A stretch of DNA of 64,000 bases from Bradyrhizobium_A sp052115025 (GCF_052115025.1 NZ_JBFRFW010000019.1:62001-126000), one strand, 5' to 3'; positions 9,390 to 18,339 are shown, counted from the first letter of the stretch. Made by a program: numbers and translations. The notes: a model not told the origin generated them from the sequence alone.

Positions 9390-10703
9390 ATGAACGTGGC
9401 TTTGGTGAAATCGACAGCTGAACGGCCGCTCGAGGAGATCTTCGCGGCGGCGCATGGCCGGTTGCCGGGAACGGGCGCTGTCGCGCAGGCGCGACAGGCG
9501 GCGTTCGACGTGTTCGCGCGGCAGGGACTGCCGCACCGGCGCATCGAGGAATGGAAGTACACGGACCTGCGCGTGCTGCTGCGCGAGGTGGCACCGCTCG
9601 CCGATGCCCCCGACGCGGCTGCGCTGACGCGCGCCAAGGCGGCGGTCGCGGCGCTCGATGTCAAGAACACCCGCACACTGGTGCTGGTGGACGGCGTGTT
9701 TGCGAGCGGCCTGTCCGACCTCGCCGGGCTGGAGGCTGGCCTGCGCGTGCGCTCGCTGCGCGAGACGCTCGAGGCTGGCGACGCAGCGGTGCTGCAGTCG
9801 GGCGCCGCCACCGACAGCATGACGGCGCTCAATGCAGCGCTGGCGACCGACGGTGTTGCGATCGAGGTCGCTGCAGGCGCGACGCTCGACAGGCCGCTGC
9901 ATATCGTCCATGTCGCTGTTGCCTCGACCGCAGCGGCGTTCACTCGCTCGCAGGTCGTGATCGGCAAGGGCGCGCGCGTGACGCTGGTGGAGAGCTTCGT
10001 CGCCGCTTCGAGCGCCGGCGCCTATCAGGCGAGCGATGCGCTGTTCGTCACGATCGCCGACGAGGCGGAGCTGCAGCATGTGCGGCTGATGGAAGATGCG
10101 CGCGACGCAGCCAACATCACGACGGGGGTGTTCACCCTCGGCGCTCGCGCGAAGTTCAACACCTTCAACCTGACCAGCGGCGGCGGCGTCAGCCGTTACC
10201 AGGGCTTCATCGCCTTCAACGGTGAAGGCAGTGAACTGACCACCAACGGCGTCAATCTGCTGGGCGGGCGGCGCCATGGCGACACCACGCTGGTGGTCGA
10301 TCATGCTGTGCCGCATTGCACCAGCCGTGAGGTTTTCCGCTCGGTGCTGGACGATCGCGGTCACTCGGTGTTCCAGGGCCGCATTATCGTGCGGCCGGAC
10401 GCGCAGAAAACCGACGGCAAGATGATGACGCGGGCGCTGCTGCTGTCGGACGAGGCCGAGATCGACAACAAGCCCGAGCTCGAGATCTTCGCCGATGACG
10501 TCACCTGCGGCCATGGTGCGACGGCGGGCGCGCTCGACGAGAGCCTGCTGTTCTACCTGCGGGCCCGCGGCCTGCCGGAGAAGGAGGCGCAGGCGCTGCT
10601 GATCGCCGCGTTCGTCGGTGAAGCCATTGAGTCGATCGTCGACGACGATCTGCGCGACGTCGCGGTGAACGCGGCCGAGCGCTGGCTGACGGCGCGAGGC
10701 TGA
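9390..10703 (+). CDS. sufD: Fe-S assembly protein SufD
   Basis: SufD is the SufB-related partner in the SufBCD scaffold. From ATG 9390 the protein has 437 residues, the usual size. The N-terminal helical part contains L-P-H-R-R-I-E-E-W-K-Y-T-D-L-R, a hallmark of SufD. The beta-helix core follows and ends in A-D-D-V-T-C-G-H-G-A-T, with the conserved Cys-x-His pair. The start codon lies 11 bases after sufC; the frame is open further upstream inside sufC but that is a shadow. The stop is 2 bases before sufS, indicating tight coupling. Confidence 0.97.
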   Translation: MNVALVKSTAERPLEEIFAAAHGRLPGTGAVAQARQAAFDVFARQGLPHRRIEEWKYTDLRVLLREVAPLADAPDAAALTRAKAAVAALDVKNTRTLVLVDGVFASGLSDLAGLEAGLRVRSLRETLEAGDAAVLQSGAATDSMTALNAALATDGVAIEVAAGATLDRPLHIVHVAVASTAAAFTRSQVVIGKGARVTLVESFVAASSAGAYQASDALFVTIADEAELQHVRLMEDARDAANITTGVFTLGARAKFNTFNLTSGGGVSRYQGFIAFNGEGSELTTNGVNLLGGRRHGDTTLVVDHAVPHCTSREVFRSVLDDRGHSVFQGRIIVRPDAQKTDGKMMTRALLLSDEAEIDNKPELEIFADDVTCGHGATAGALDESLLFYLRARGLPEKEAQALLIAAFVGEAIESIVDDDLRDVAVNAAERWLTARG

Positions 10704-10705
10704 TC

Positions 10706-11947
10706 ATGCACCCCGCGGTCGCCAACGGAACATACGATGTCGAACGGGTGAGGGCGGACTTCCCCGCGCTCGCCATGAAGGTTTACGGCAAGCCGCTGGT
10801 CTATCTCGACAATGCGGCGTCGGCACAGAAGCCTCAGGCGGTGCTTGACCGCATGACCAAGGCTTATATGTCCGAGTACGCCAACGTTCATCGCGGCCTG
10901 CATTATCTCGCCAACGCCGCGACCGAAGGCTACGAGGGCGGCCGCGAGCGTACCGCGCGTTTTCTCAATGCGCGCCGCAACGAAGAGATCATCTTCACCC
11001 GCAACGCCACCGAAGCCATCAACCTCGTGGCGTCGTCGTGGGGTGCCCCCAATATCGGCGAAGGCGACGAGATCGTCATCTCGATCATGGAGCATCACTC
11101 GAACATCGTTCCCTGGCATTTCCTGCGCGAGCGCCAGGGCGCGGTGATCAAGTGGGCGCCGGTCGACGACGACGGCAACTTCCTGCTCGACGAGTTCGAG
11201 AAGCTGCTGACGCCGAAGACCAAGCTGGTGGCGATCACCCAGATGTCCAACATGCTCGGCACCATCGTGCCGGTGAAGGACGTGGTGAAGCTGGCGCATG
11301 CCCGCGGCATCCCGGTGCTGATCGACGGCAGCCAGGCCGCTGTGCACATGGCGATCGACGTCCAGGACCTCGATTGCGACTTCTACGTTTTCACCGGGCA
11401 CAAGCTCTACGGCCCGAGCGGCATCGGCGTGCTCTACGCCAAGTACGACCATCTCGTGGCGATGCGGCCTTACACCGGCGGCGGCGAGATGATCCGCGAG
11501 GTCAGCCGTGACTGGGTGACCTATGGCGACCCGCCGCACAAGTTCGAGGCCGGCACGCCGGCGATCGTCGAGGCGATCGGGCTGGGCGCGGCGATCGACT
11601 ATGTCAATGCGATCGGCAAGGACCGCATCGCGGCCCACGAGCACGATCTGACGCTCTATGCCCATGAGCGGCTGCGGGAAATCAACTCCCTGCGCATCAT
11701 CGGCAACGCCCGCGACAAGGGCAGCGTGATCTCGTTCGAGATCAAGGGCGCGCACCCCCACGATATCGCCACCATCATCGATCGTTCGGGCGTCGCGGTG
11801 CGCGCCGGCACCCACTGCGTCATGCCGCTGCTGGAACGATTCAACGTGACCGCGACGTGCCGGGCGTCGTTTGCGATGTACAATACCCGGGACGAAGTCG
11901 ACCAGCTCGTACAGGCGTTGATCAAGGCGCAGGATTTGTTCTCATGA
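10706..11947 (+). CDS. sufS: cysteine desulfurase SufS (group II)
   Basis: This PLP-dependent desulfurase feeds sulfur to the SUF scaffold. At 413 residues it fits SufS/CsdA. The PLP lysine is Lys233 in F-T-G-H-K-L-Y-G-P-S-G, and the persulfide Cys371 sits in R-A-G-T-H-C-V-M-P, the short-loop form of group II. The usual R-x-G-H-H-C appears here as R-A-G-T-H-C. The N-terminus reads Y-L-D-N-A-A-S-A-Q-K-P, typical of SufS. It starts 2 bases after sufD, and its stop overlaps the sufT start (ATGA). No SufE is visible in the operon, so the sulfur acceptor is encoded elsewhere or replaced. Confidence 0.97.
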   Translation: MHPAVANGTYDVERVRADFPALAMKVYGKPLVYLDNAASAQKPQAVLDRMTKAYMSEYANVHRGLHYLANAATEGYEGGRERTARFLNARRNEEIIFTRNATEAINLVASSWGAPNIGEGDEIVISIMEHHSNIVPWHFLRERQGAVIKWAPVDDDGNFLLDEFEKLLTPKTKLVAITQMSNMLGTIVPVKDVVKLAHARGIPVLIDGSQAAVHMAIDVQDLDCDFYVFTGHKLYGPSGIGVLYAKYDHLVAMRPYTGGGEMIREVSRDWVTYGDPPHKFEAGTPAIVEAIGLGAAIDYVNAIGKDRIAAHEHDLTLYAHERLREINSLRIIGNARDKGSVISFEIKGAHPHDIATIIDRSGVAVRAGTHCVMPLLERFNVTATCRASFAMYNTRDEVDQLVQALIKAQDLFS

Positions 11948-12336
11948 GTGATGCTCAGCAAGTGGTCGAGGCGGCTGCCGTCGAAGCCCCGAACCGGGTC
12001 GATACCCGCTCGGCGCTGCCGCCGGAGGAGACCGAGCGGCTCGGTGCCGACATCGTCGGCGCGCTGAAGACGGTGTACGATCCGGAAATTCCGGCCGACA
12101 TCTACGAGCTCGGCCTGATCTACAAGGTCGACATCAAGGACGACCGCACGGTCGACGTCGAGATGACGCTGACCACGCCGAACTGCCCGGCTGCGGCCGA
12201 GCTGCCGACCATGGTGGAGAATGCGGTCGCGAGCGTCGCCGGGGTCGGAGCGGTCAACGTCAAGATCGTGTGGGAACCGGCCTGGACGCCGGAGCGCATG
12301 TCCGACGAGGCGCGCGTCGTCCTGAACATGTGGTGA
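11944..12336 (+). CDS. sufT: SufT-type DUF59/MIP18 protein
   Basis: This 130-residue protein has the DUF59 fold: the core D-P-E-I-P-A-D-I-Y-E-L-G-L-I-Y near residues 50-65, T-P-N-C-P-A-A-A-E-L near 78-87, and the end V-W-E-P-A-W-T-P-E-R-M-S. All are characteristic of the SufT branch, which assists Fe-S protein maturation. Cys81 in the T-x-N-C-P motif is the conserved reactive cysteine. The start ATG overlaps the sufS stop by ATGA, so translation is coupled. The N-terminal ~40 residues are Ala/Glu-rich and poorly conserved in type. Confidence 0.95.
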   Translation: MSDAQQVVEAAAVEAPNRVDTRSALPPEETERLGADIVGALKTVYDPEIPADIYELGLIYKVDIKDDRTVDVEMTLTTPNCPAAAELPTMVENAVASVAGVGAVNVKIVWEPAWTPERMSDEARVVLNMW

Positions 12337-12408
12337 GGTTGTTGCAACTTTGGCCGTCTCCCGCAATGATCCATGCACGGGCATTGAAATCCCGCCGGAC
12401 ATGACCAG

Positions 12409-12819
12409 ATGACTGGAATGACACCGAATACCTCAGCCCCCTCGAGCAAGCCGGTGCGCCGGCCGCGGCCACAGGTCATGCGCCTCACCGAGGCCGCAGC
12501 AGCGCGGATCAGGGAACTGACCGCACGGGCGGACTCGGAGATCGTCGGCCTGCGGGTCGGGGTCAAGAACGGCGGCTGCGCCGGCATGTCCTATACGGTC
12601 GAGTACGCCCACGACATCCGCCCGACCGACGAGGTCGTCGAGGACAAGGGCGTCAAGATCCTGGTCGATCCGAAGGCCGTGCTGTTCCTGCTCGGCACCG
12701 AGATGGACTTCAAGGTCGACAAGATGGCGGCCCAGTTCGTGTTCAACAACCCCAACCAGACCGGTGCCTGCGGTTGCGGCGAATCGGTGCAGCTGACCCC
12801 GGCCAAGCTGCCCGCGTGA
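12409..12819 (+). CDS. sufA: A-type Fe-S carrier (SufA/IscA/HesB family)
   Basis: This protein carries assembled Fe-S clusters to target proteins. At 136 residues it is an A-type carrier with a ~20-residue Pro/Arg-rich N-terminal extension. The three cluster ligands are Cys57 (G-G-C-A-G), Cys121 and Cys123 (A-C-G-C-G-E-S), the invariant C-x(n)-C-x-C pattern. It is the last gene of the SUF operon, 72 bases after sufT. It could equally be named IscA or ErpA from sequence alone; the operon position supports SufA. Confidence 0.93.
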   Translation: MTGMTPNTSAPSSKPVRRPRPQVMRLTEAAAARIRELTARADSEIVGLRVGVKNGGCAGMSYTVEYAHDIRPTDEVVEDKGVKILVDPKAVLFLLGTEMDFKVDKMAAQFVFNNPNQTGACGCGESVQLTPAKLPA

Positions 12820-12835
12820 TCGTGGCGTCGCGGTT

Positions 12836-12877
12836 CTGACAGCCGCCTGGAAGGCGTGATGCCGAAGCGACTGTCAG
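12836..12877. terminator. inverted repeat after the SUF operon
   Basis: CTGACAG (12836-12842) pairs with CTGTCAG (12871-12877), and a smaller GCC...GGC stem lies in the loop. It sits between the last SUF gene and the next gene; no T-run follows, so termination is only suggested. Confidence 0.35.
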
Positions 12878-12904
12878 GGCGGCCATGCTAGAGCGGTGGG
12901 CGCC

Positions 12905-13600
12905 ATGGATCGCGAATTTCTGCAGGACCTGTTCTCCGCGTTCGGCCCGGTGAGCCTGCGCCGCATGTTCAGCGGCTACGGCGTGTCCGTGGACGGGGTC
13001 AATTTCGCCCTGGTGCTGCGCGGCGCCATCTATTTCCGGACCGACGAGCACAATGTGGCGCGCTTCGAGGACGAAGGCGTCAAGCCGTTCCAATACGCGG
13101 CACGCGGCAAGCTCGTGACCATCAATTCCTACTGGCAGCTGCCGGACCGCCTGTACGACGATCCTGAGGAGCTCGCGGAGTGGGCGAGGGCGTCGCTGGG
13201 CGCTGCCGAACGTGCTGCGGCCGTCAAGCGCTCCAGGGCGGCCCGCAACGCCGCCAAAGGCACTGCGAGGGGGCCAGCAAAGAGCGCGGTCACCGCAACC
13301 GGACGCGCCGGGACCGGCGCCGAGGCGAAGCCCTCAGGCAGGCCCGCAAAGGCGCCGGCGGCCTCGCGTCCGGCGAGGCCGCCCCGCGCCGGGAAAGCCG
13401 CGTCAGCCGGCAAGACGGCGTTGGTCGGCAAGGACAAGGGCAAGGGCAAGGGCAAGGGCAAGATCTCGGCTGCGACCAAAACCCCGGTCCGTCCGAAGGC
13501 CACGCGCAAGGGCGGCGTCCGCACCGCCCCGGCCAAGGCGACCAAGCCTGGTTCGGGCTTACCGGCGCGAAAATCGCCTTCCGGTCCAACGCGGCGGTAG
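12905..13600 (+). CDS. TfoX/Sxy N-terminal-domain protein with Lys/Ala/Pro-rich tail
   Basis: Residues 1-~90 form a TfoX N-terminal domain: a start M-D-R-E-F-L-Q-D-L-F, then R-R-M-F-S-G-Y-G-V, and later Y-F-R-T-D. This domain occurs in regulators related to the competence factor Sxy but also alone in many alphaproteobacteria. The remaining ~140 residues are low complexity, mostly Lys, Ala, Arg, Pro and Gly, and look like a histone H1 or AlgP-type tail. They include four K-G pairs encoded by four AAGGGC hexamers. Such tails usually bind DNA or RNA without sequence preference. ATG 12905 is chosen over the in-frame GTG 12896. The function is not known. Confidence 0.8.
   Translation: MDREFLQDLFSAFGPVSLRRMFSGYGVSVDGVNFALVLRGAIYFRTDEHNVARFEDEGVKPFQYAARGKLVTINSYWQLPDRLYDDPEELAEWARASLGAAERAAAVKRSRAARNAAKGTARGPAKSAVTATGRAGTGAEAKPSGRPAKAPAASRPARPPRAGKAASAGKTALVGKDKGKGKGKGKISAATKTPVRPKATRKGGVRTAPAKATKPGSGLPARKSPSGPTRR
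13436..13459. repeat. AAGGGC hexamer x4 microsatellite
   Basis: Four perfect copies of AAGGGC, flanked by partial copies, encode the Lys-Gly run in the basic tail of the TfoX-domain protein. A change in copy number would add or remove whole residue pairs without shifting the frame. Confidence 0.8.
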
Positions 13601-13668
13601 CATCGCGAACGGCGAGTGCGCCGGCAGCCCGCCCTCGGGCGAATACGCGTTGCAAGCAGAAGGGGGCG

Positions 13669-13696
13669 GGCCGAAGACTTCAGGCCGAAGACTTCA
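13669..13696. repeat. 14-bp tandem duplication over the diguanylate cyclase stop
   Basis: GGCCGAAGACTTCA occurs twice back to back, followed by a further GGCC. The second copy carries the stop codon of the diguanylate cyclase gene (minus strand), so the duplication is confined to its 3' end. Confidence 0.75.
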
Positions 13697-14785
13697 GGCC
13701 ACCTGGATGTGGTCGGTCGGAGAATATTCCGGATCGGCCTCGCAGACGACGCGGTTGCGGCCGTTGCGCTTGGCGGCATAGAGACAGGCGTCGGCCCGCT
13801 CGATCAGCGAGATCGTGTCATCGCCGTTCTGCAGCATCGACACGCCCACCGAAATCGTCACCCGGCCGAGGATCTCGCCGGTCGATTTCTTCTTCAGCTC
13901 CTTGGACATCACGGCACGGCGGATGTGGTCGGCGACGGTCAGGGCCTGGCGCAGCGCTGTGTTGGGCAACACCACGGCGAATTCCTCGCCGCCATAACGG
14001 GCGGTGATGTCCTGGCCCTTGATCGTGGCGCGCAGTGACAGCGCGACGAGGCGCAGCACCTGGTCGCCGGTGAGATGGCCGTAGTTGTCGTTGAACGACT
14101 TGAAATGATCGATGTCGAACATCAGCAGCGACAGCGGCTCGCCATGGGCTTGCGCGTGGGTCACCGAATCCTCGATGGCGCGGTCGAAGAACTTGCGGTT
14201 GCCGAGCCCTGTGAGCGGATCGGTCAGCGTCTCCGCGCGGATCGCCTCCAGGCTCTGCTGCAGATTGTTGATCTCCTGCTTGGAGACCGTCAGCCGCGCT
14301 TCGAGCGCCTTGTTGTGCTCGCGCATGTCCAGCGTCGATTTCACCAGCGACTGCACCACGCTCATCACGGTGCCGTGGTCAGGGGCGCTGCCGAGCTTCT
14401 GCGTCGCGCCATCGAGGCTGTGGCCGAATGCGGTCGTCATGCTGAGCGCGTCCGACACCAGCGTCATGACATCGTCGATTTCATTGATGACGCGCGCGCC
14501 GACCTTGTCGATGCGGTCGGTGGTGCGCAGCTGGGACAGGTAGGTTTCGTAGATCTGCTCGAGATCGGACTCGGTCAGCTTGCCCTGGCGCGCCAGCGTC
14601 TCGTTGATGATCTTGTTCAGCGGGGCATTGTAGCCCGTCGCATAGACGTACCAGATCTCATAGTTGCGCGGCACGGCAGGCTGCCGCAGCGACCTGATCT
14701 GGCCCAAGGCCACTTCGGCGAATGCCAAAGTGCGCTGATGTTCGTCCAGCAGTCCAATCACGATGGCGTCCCCGAGGATGAGCAA
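13694..14785 (-). CDS. diguanylate cyclase (GGDEF domain)
   Basis: The C-terminal ~180 residues form a GGDEF domain that makes cyclic di-GMP from two GTP. The start signature D-P-L-T-G-L-G-N-R (189-197) and the active-site G-G-E-E-F (265-269) are intact, so it should be active. The inhibitory I-site, normally R-x-x-D five residues before, reads K-G-Q-D (256-259), so feedback inhibition may be weak. The first ~180 residues are mostly helical with a coiled-coil-like stretch (150-185) and no transmembrane segment; the signal they sense is unknown. It is a soluble protein and stands alone between the TfoX-domain gene and the helicase gene. Confidence 0.9.
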   Translation of the reverse strand: MLILGDAIVIGLLDEHQRTLAFAEVALGQIRSLRQPAVPRNYEIWYVYATGYNAPLNKIINETLARQGKLTESDLEQIYETYLSQLRTTDRIDKVGARVINEIDDVMTLVSDALSMTTAFGHSLDGATQKLGSAPDHGTVMSVVQSLVKSTLDMREHNKALEARLTVSKQEINNLQQSLEAIRAETLTDPLTGLGNRKFFDRAIEDSVTHAQAHGEPLSLLMFDIDHFKSFNDNYGHLTGDQVLRLVALSLRATIKGQDITARYGGEEFAVVLPNTALRQALTVADHIRRAVMSKELKKKSTGEILGRVTISVGVSMLQNGDDTISLIERADACLYAAKRNGRNRVVCEADPEYSPTDHIQVA

Positions 14786-14895
14786 CCCGGCTCATCGCAA
14801 CGACCCGTAACAGCCACAAAAGCTAAAACAATGACAACGAGGTTACGGCACGAGGGTGAACGGGTGGTTAAGCAATCGCTCCCCGCCCGGTATCA

Positions 14896-16440
14896 TTACA
14901 CGCGTGCGCGTATCGGCCGCAGCAGGAAGGCCGGCAGATGCGAATGATCGCCCGGTTCGGAGTGCTCGCGTGGCGTCGCAGCCATCGGCGTACGGCCGAT
15001 CGACGGCGGCTGATTCGGAGCAGACGGCTGGTTCGACGCAGCGGGGGCCTTGCGCCTGGAGCGCTCGCCACGGCCACCACGCTCATCGCGGTTGCCGCGT
15101 TCTTCACGCGCGCCACGCTCTTCACGGCTGCCGCGCTCTTCACGGCTGCTGCGCTCCTCGCGGCCACCGTGCTCACCACGGCCACCCTCGCTGCGGGCGC
15201 TGGCCTCATCGCGGCCAGAGCGTGAACGTCGGCCATCGCGGCGTGGCTTGCGGTCGCCTGAAGGACGGGCGCTGGTTTCGGACGCCTCGTCGGCTGTGTC
15301 CACGGTTGCTGGTCCGAGATCGGCTTCGAGACGTGGAATGGCCTGCCCGATCAGCTTCTCGATGGCGGCCAGCGACTTGCTGTCGGCCGACGTGACGATC
15401 GAGATCGCGGAGCCGAGGCGACCGGCTCGGCCGGTGCGGCCGATGCGATGGACGTAGTCGTCGGGATGATGGGGAACGTCGAAATTGAAGACGTGGCTGA
15501 CCTCGGGAATATCGAGACCGCGAGCGGCGACATCGGAGGCGACCAGTAGCGGCATCTCACCCTTGCGGAACTGATCCAGTGCCGCCATGCGGGCCGACTG
15601 GTCCATATCGCCATGCAGGGCGACGACGCCGAAACCGTGACGCTGCAACGAGCGGTGAAGCAGGGCGACGTCGCGCTTGCGGTTGCAGAAGATGATCGCG
15701 TTCTTGAGGTCCTGGGCGGAGCGGATGAGCCGGCGCAGGGTGTCGCGCTTGACATGCGGGGCGCTGCCGCAGCTGACGAACGACTGGCTCACAGTCACCG
15801 CGGTCGAGGCCGGGCGCGAGACTTCGACGCGCTCAGGATTGTGCAGAAAAGTTTCGGTGATCCGGCGGATCTCGGTCGGCATGGTCGCCGTGAAGAACAG
15901 CGTCTGCCGGGTGAAGGGGACGAGCTTGCAGATCCGCTCGATGTCCGGAATGAAGCCCATGTCGAGCATGCGGTCGGCTTCGTCGATGACCAGCAGCTCG
16001 ACACCGGTCAGCAGCAGCTTGCCGCGCTCGGAGTGGTCGAGCAGGCGGCCCGGGGTGGCGATGAGGACGTCGACGCCCCGCATCAGCTTGTTGTTCTGAT
16101 CCTCGAACGAGACGCCGCCGATCAGCAGGGCGACGTTGAGTTTCTGGCCGGCGCCGTACTTGTCGAAGTTCTCTTTGACCTGGGCGGCTAGTTCACGGGT
16201 CGGTTCCAGGATCAGGGTGCGGGGCATGCGGGCCCGGGCGCGGCCCTTTTCCAGCAGGGTCAGCATCGGCAGCACGAACGCCGCCGTCTTGCCGGTGCCG
16301 GTCTGGGCGATGCCCAGCACATCCTTGTGCGCCAGCACGTGGGGGATGGCCTGAGCCTGAATGGGGGTCGGCTGGGTGTAGCCGGCAGCCGCGACAGCGG
16401 CCACTACCTTGTCGGACAATCCAAGATCGGAAAAAGACAT
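14896..16440 (-). CDS. DEAD-box RNA helicase, RhlE-like
   Basis: This ATP-dependent RNA helicase has all core motifs: the Q-motif region Y-T-Q-P-T-P-I-Q (21-28), Walker A G-T-G-K-T (48-52), D-E-A-D (153-156), a T-A-T in place of S-A-T, and H-R-I-G-R-T-G-R-A-G in motif VI. After the core (~375 residues) comes a tail of about 140 residues with a six-residue Arg/Glu repeat (REERGS-type), then a basic end, as in RhlE proteins of ribosome assembly and RNA decay. Cold or stress roles are known for relatives. The tail is encoded by an 18-bp repeat. Confidence 0.93.
   Translation of the reverse strand: MSFSDLGLSDKVVAAVAAAGYTQPTPIQAQAIPHVLAHKDVLGIAQTGTGKTAAFVLPMLTLLEKGRARARMPRTLILEPTRELAAQVKENFDKYGAGQKLNVALLIGGVSFEDQNNKLMRGVDVLIATPGRLLDHSERGKLLLTGVELLVIDEADRMLDMGFIPDIERICKLVPFTRQTLFFTATMPTEIRRITETFLHNPERVEVSRPASTAVTVSQSFVSCGSAPHVKRDTLRRLIRSAQDLKNAIIFCNRKRDVALLHRSLQRHGFGVVALHGDMDQSARMAALDQFRKGEMPLLVASDVAARGLDIPEVSHVFNFDVPHHPDDYVHRIGRTGRAGRLGSAISIVTSADSKSLAAIEKLIGQAIPRLEADLGPATVDTADEASETSARPSGDRKPRRDGRRSRSGRDEASARSEGGRGEHGGREERSSREERGSREERGAREERGNRDERGGRGERSRRKAPAASNQPSAPNQPPSIGRTPMAATPREHSEPGDHSHLPAFLLRPIRARV
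15067..15174 (-). repeat. 18-bp tandem repeats in the helicase tail
   Basis: Six imperfect 18-bp units (boundaries at 15067, 15085, 15103, 15121, 15139 and 15157) encode the six-residue R-E-E-R-G-x repeat of the RhlE-like helicase. Units 4 and 5 differ by one base, which suggests recent duplication. Confidence 0.75.
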
Positions 16441-16801
16441 TGAGCCTCGAGTCGAAACCGCCGTTCGGATTCTCGGGAATAACTGTCGCGCTCAACCCCG
16501 GAACGGCACGCTCTTTGGCACGGGGAGGGAGTTACGCAGACAGGCGGCTCACCGGGACATCGCGTGTCGACTCCGCGCCGCGTCAGGCCGGAACATAGGG
16601 GCGAAATGGCCAAAGTCAATGTGTTCTGGCGTGACAACCGCAAAAACCTCATCATTTTCGGGCGAAACAGGCCTGATTTGAGCGTTTTGGCGGCGATTCC
16701 GTCTGAACCGTGGACAGGCGGGGGCCGACTATGCAGGAGTGCCGATAGCGGCCGTCCGGCCCGGTCGGGGCCTGGCCGGTCCCGATAGTCAGGAACTTTC
16801 G

Positions 16802-18304
16802 ATGATCCCGCGGTTCGCCCTTCGGATGGCAGCGCTCGTCGTCGCCGTGCTCGCCTCGTTCGCAAGCCCCGCGGGCGCCGACAAGCGTATCGCCCTGGTG
16901 ATCGGCAACAACGAATACGGCAATGTTCCGCGCCTGCAGAAGGCAGTGAACGACGCCCGCGTGATGGGGAACGTGCTGCGCCAGCTCGGCTTTACCGTGA
17001 TGACGGCCGAGAACCAGACCCGCAAGGGATTCACCGAGACGCTGCTGGCATTCGACCAGGCGGTCGAGCCCGGCGATACCGTGTTCTTCTTCTTCGCCGG
17101 GCACGGGTTCGAGATTGGCGGCGAGAATTACCTGCTGCCGACCGACGTCGCGGCCGCGAGCGCCGGTGAGGAGGAGCTGGTGCGTGATGGCGCGATGGCC
17201 GCCGAGCGCGTGATCTCGCGACTGCAGAAACGCGGCGCGCGGACAGCGATCTTCGTGTTCGACGCCTGCCGCAACAATCCGTTCGAGCGGCCGGGCACCC
17301 GTGCGCTGGCCGGAGGTGGCGGTCTCGCGGCGATGACGCCGCCTGAGGGGGTGTTCGTGGTGTTCTCGGCCGGCGCCAGGCAGACCGCGCTTGACCGCCT
17401 GTCGGAGGACGACACCAATCCGAACTCGGTGTTCACCCGCAACTTCGTGCGCGAACTCGTACAGCCCGGGCTCAACCTCGTGCAGATCGCCAAGCGCACC
17501 CAGGCTGACGTCCGCGAGATGACGGCGGCGGTGCGCCATGTGCAGACCCCGGCCTATTATGACCAGATCGTCGGTGACGTCGTCTTGAGTGCCGCGCCGG
17601 CGGCCAATGCCGGCGAGCGCGCCATCGCCGTGGTGCCGCAACAGCCACAGCTCGCCGCGTTGCCGCCGGTCAATCCGGCACCGCGGCTGCTCGCGCCCGA
17701 CAGCACCAACGCCCCGATCGCCAGCTTCTCGCGCCACAATGGCGGCTGGACCGTGGTGGTGTCGCTGGCCGATCCGGCGTCGGCGATCGCCTGGCGCATG
17801 GGGGAGAGCGGCGAGTTCAAGGACACCGGGTTTCTCGACACCCTCGATCCGCGCACGCGGCGGCGGTCGCCGAATCCCTCGTTCGAGCTGCCCCCGGATG
17901 CGGCGGCGGCCACGCTGCAGATCCGCTATGTCGACATCAACGGCGAGATGCAGGGGCCTTTCCCGGTCCGCTTCGAACCGCAGGCGGCGCTTGTGCGCGA
18001 CCAGCGCAAGATCCTCGACATGACGTCGACGAGCTGGCTGTCGTTCCGCGAGTACAACGGGCTTCTTGTGTACTACACCCACCTCGTGTCCTACCGCTGC
18101 GCCATCCGCGAGATGCGGATCGGCATCGACAGCGGCGTGCCGGACAAGGTGATCAAGCTGCCGCCCTGCAATGCCAGGGATCCCGTTGCCATTCCCAGCG
18201 ATGCGCAGACCTATCTGAAGCTGCCGCCGGCGACACGCTCGGTCTCGGTCGAGCTGACCTTCCCCGATGGCAGCGTCTCGGAGATCAAGAGTTTTCGGCG
18301 CTGA
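16802..18304 (+). CDS. secreted caspase-like (peptidase C14) protein
   Basis: This 500-residue protein has an N-terminal signal peptide (basic start, hydrophobic stretch 8-22, Ala-rich end near residue 26). A caspase-fold domain follows (about 28-265). The catalytic pair is visible: His101 in F-F-A-G-H-G-F and Cys156 in V-F-D-A-C-R-N-N-P, so it should be an active Cys protease. A Pro/Ala linker follows, then a ~230-residue C-terminal region of beta character with no domain that I recognise. ATG 16802 follows AGGAAC by 7 bases. It is divergent from the helicase. Bacterial orthocaspases of this kind are widespread in Rhizobiales but their roles are mostly unknown. The signal peptide places it in the periplasm or outside. 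Confidence 0.85.
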   Translation: MIPRFALRMAALVVAVLASFASPAGADKRIALVIGNNEYGNVPRLQKAVNDARVMGNVLRQLGFTVMTAENQTRKGFTETLLAFDQAVEPGDTVFFFFAGHGFEIGGENYLLPTDVAAASAGEEELVRDGAMAAERVISRLQKRGARTAIFVFDACRNNPFERPGTRALAGGGGLAAMTPPEGVFVVFSAGARQTALDRLSEDDTNPNSVFTRNFVRELVQPGLNLVQIAKRTQADVREMTAAVRHVQTPAYYDQIVGDVVLSAAPAANAGERAIAVVPQQPQLAALPPVNPAPRLLAPDSTNAPIASFSRHNGGWTVVVSLADPASAIAWRMGESGEFKDTGFLDTLDPRTRRRSPNPSFELPPDAAAATLQIRYVDINGEMQGPFPVRFEPQAALVRDQRKILDMTSTSWLSFREYNGLLVYYTHLVSYRCAIREMRIGIDSGVPDKVIKLPPCNARDPVAIPSDAQTYLKLPPATRSVSVELTFPDGSVSEIKSFRR

Positions 18305-18339
18305 AGGCCGCGAGCGCGTTCGCTTTCAATGGAAGCACG

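Noticed and set aside
15067..15174. Short regular repeats that could suggest a CRISPR array
   Set aside because: Units are contiguous without unique spacers and encode a protein repeat.
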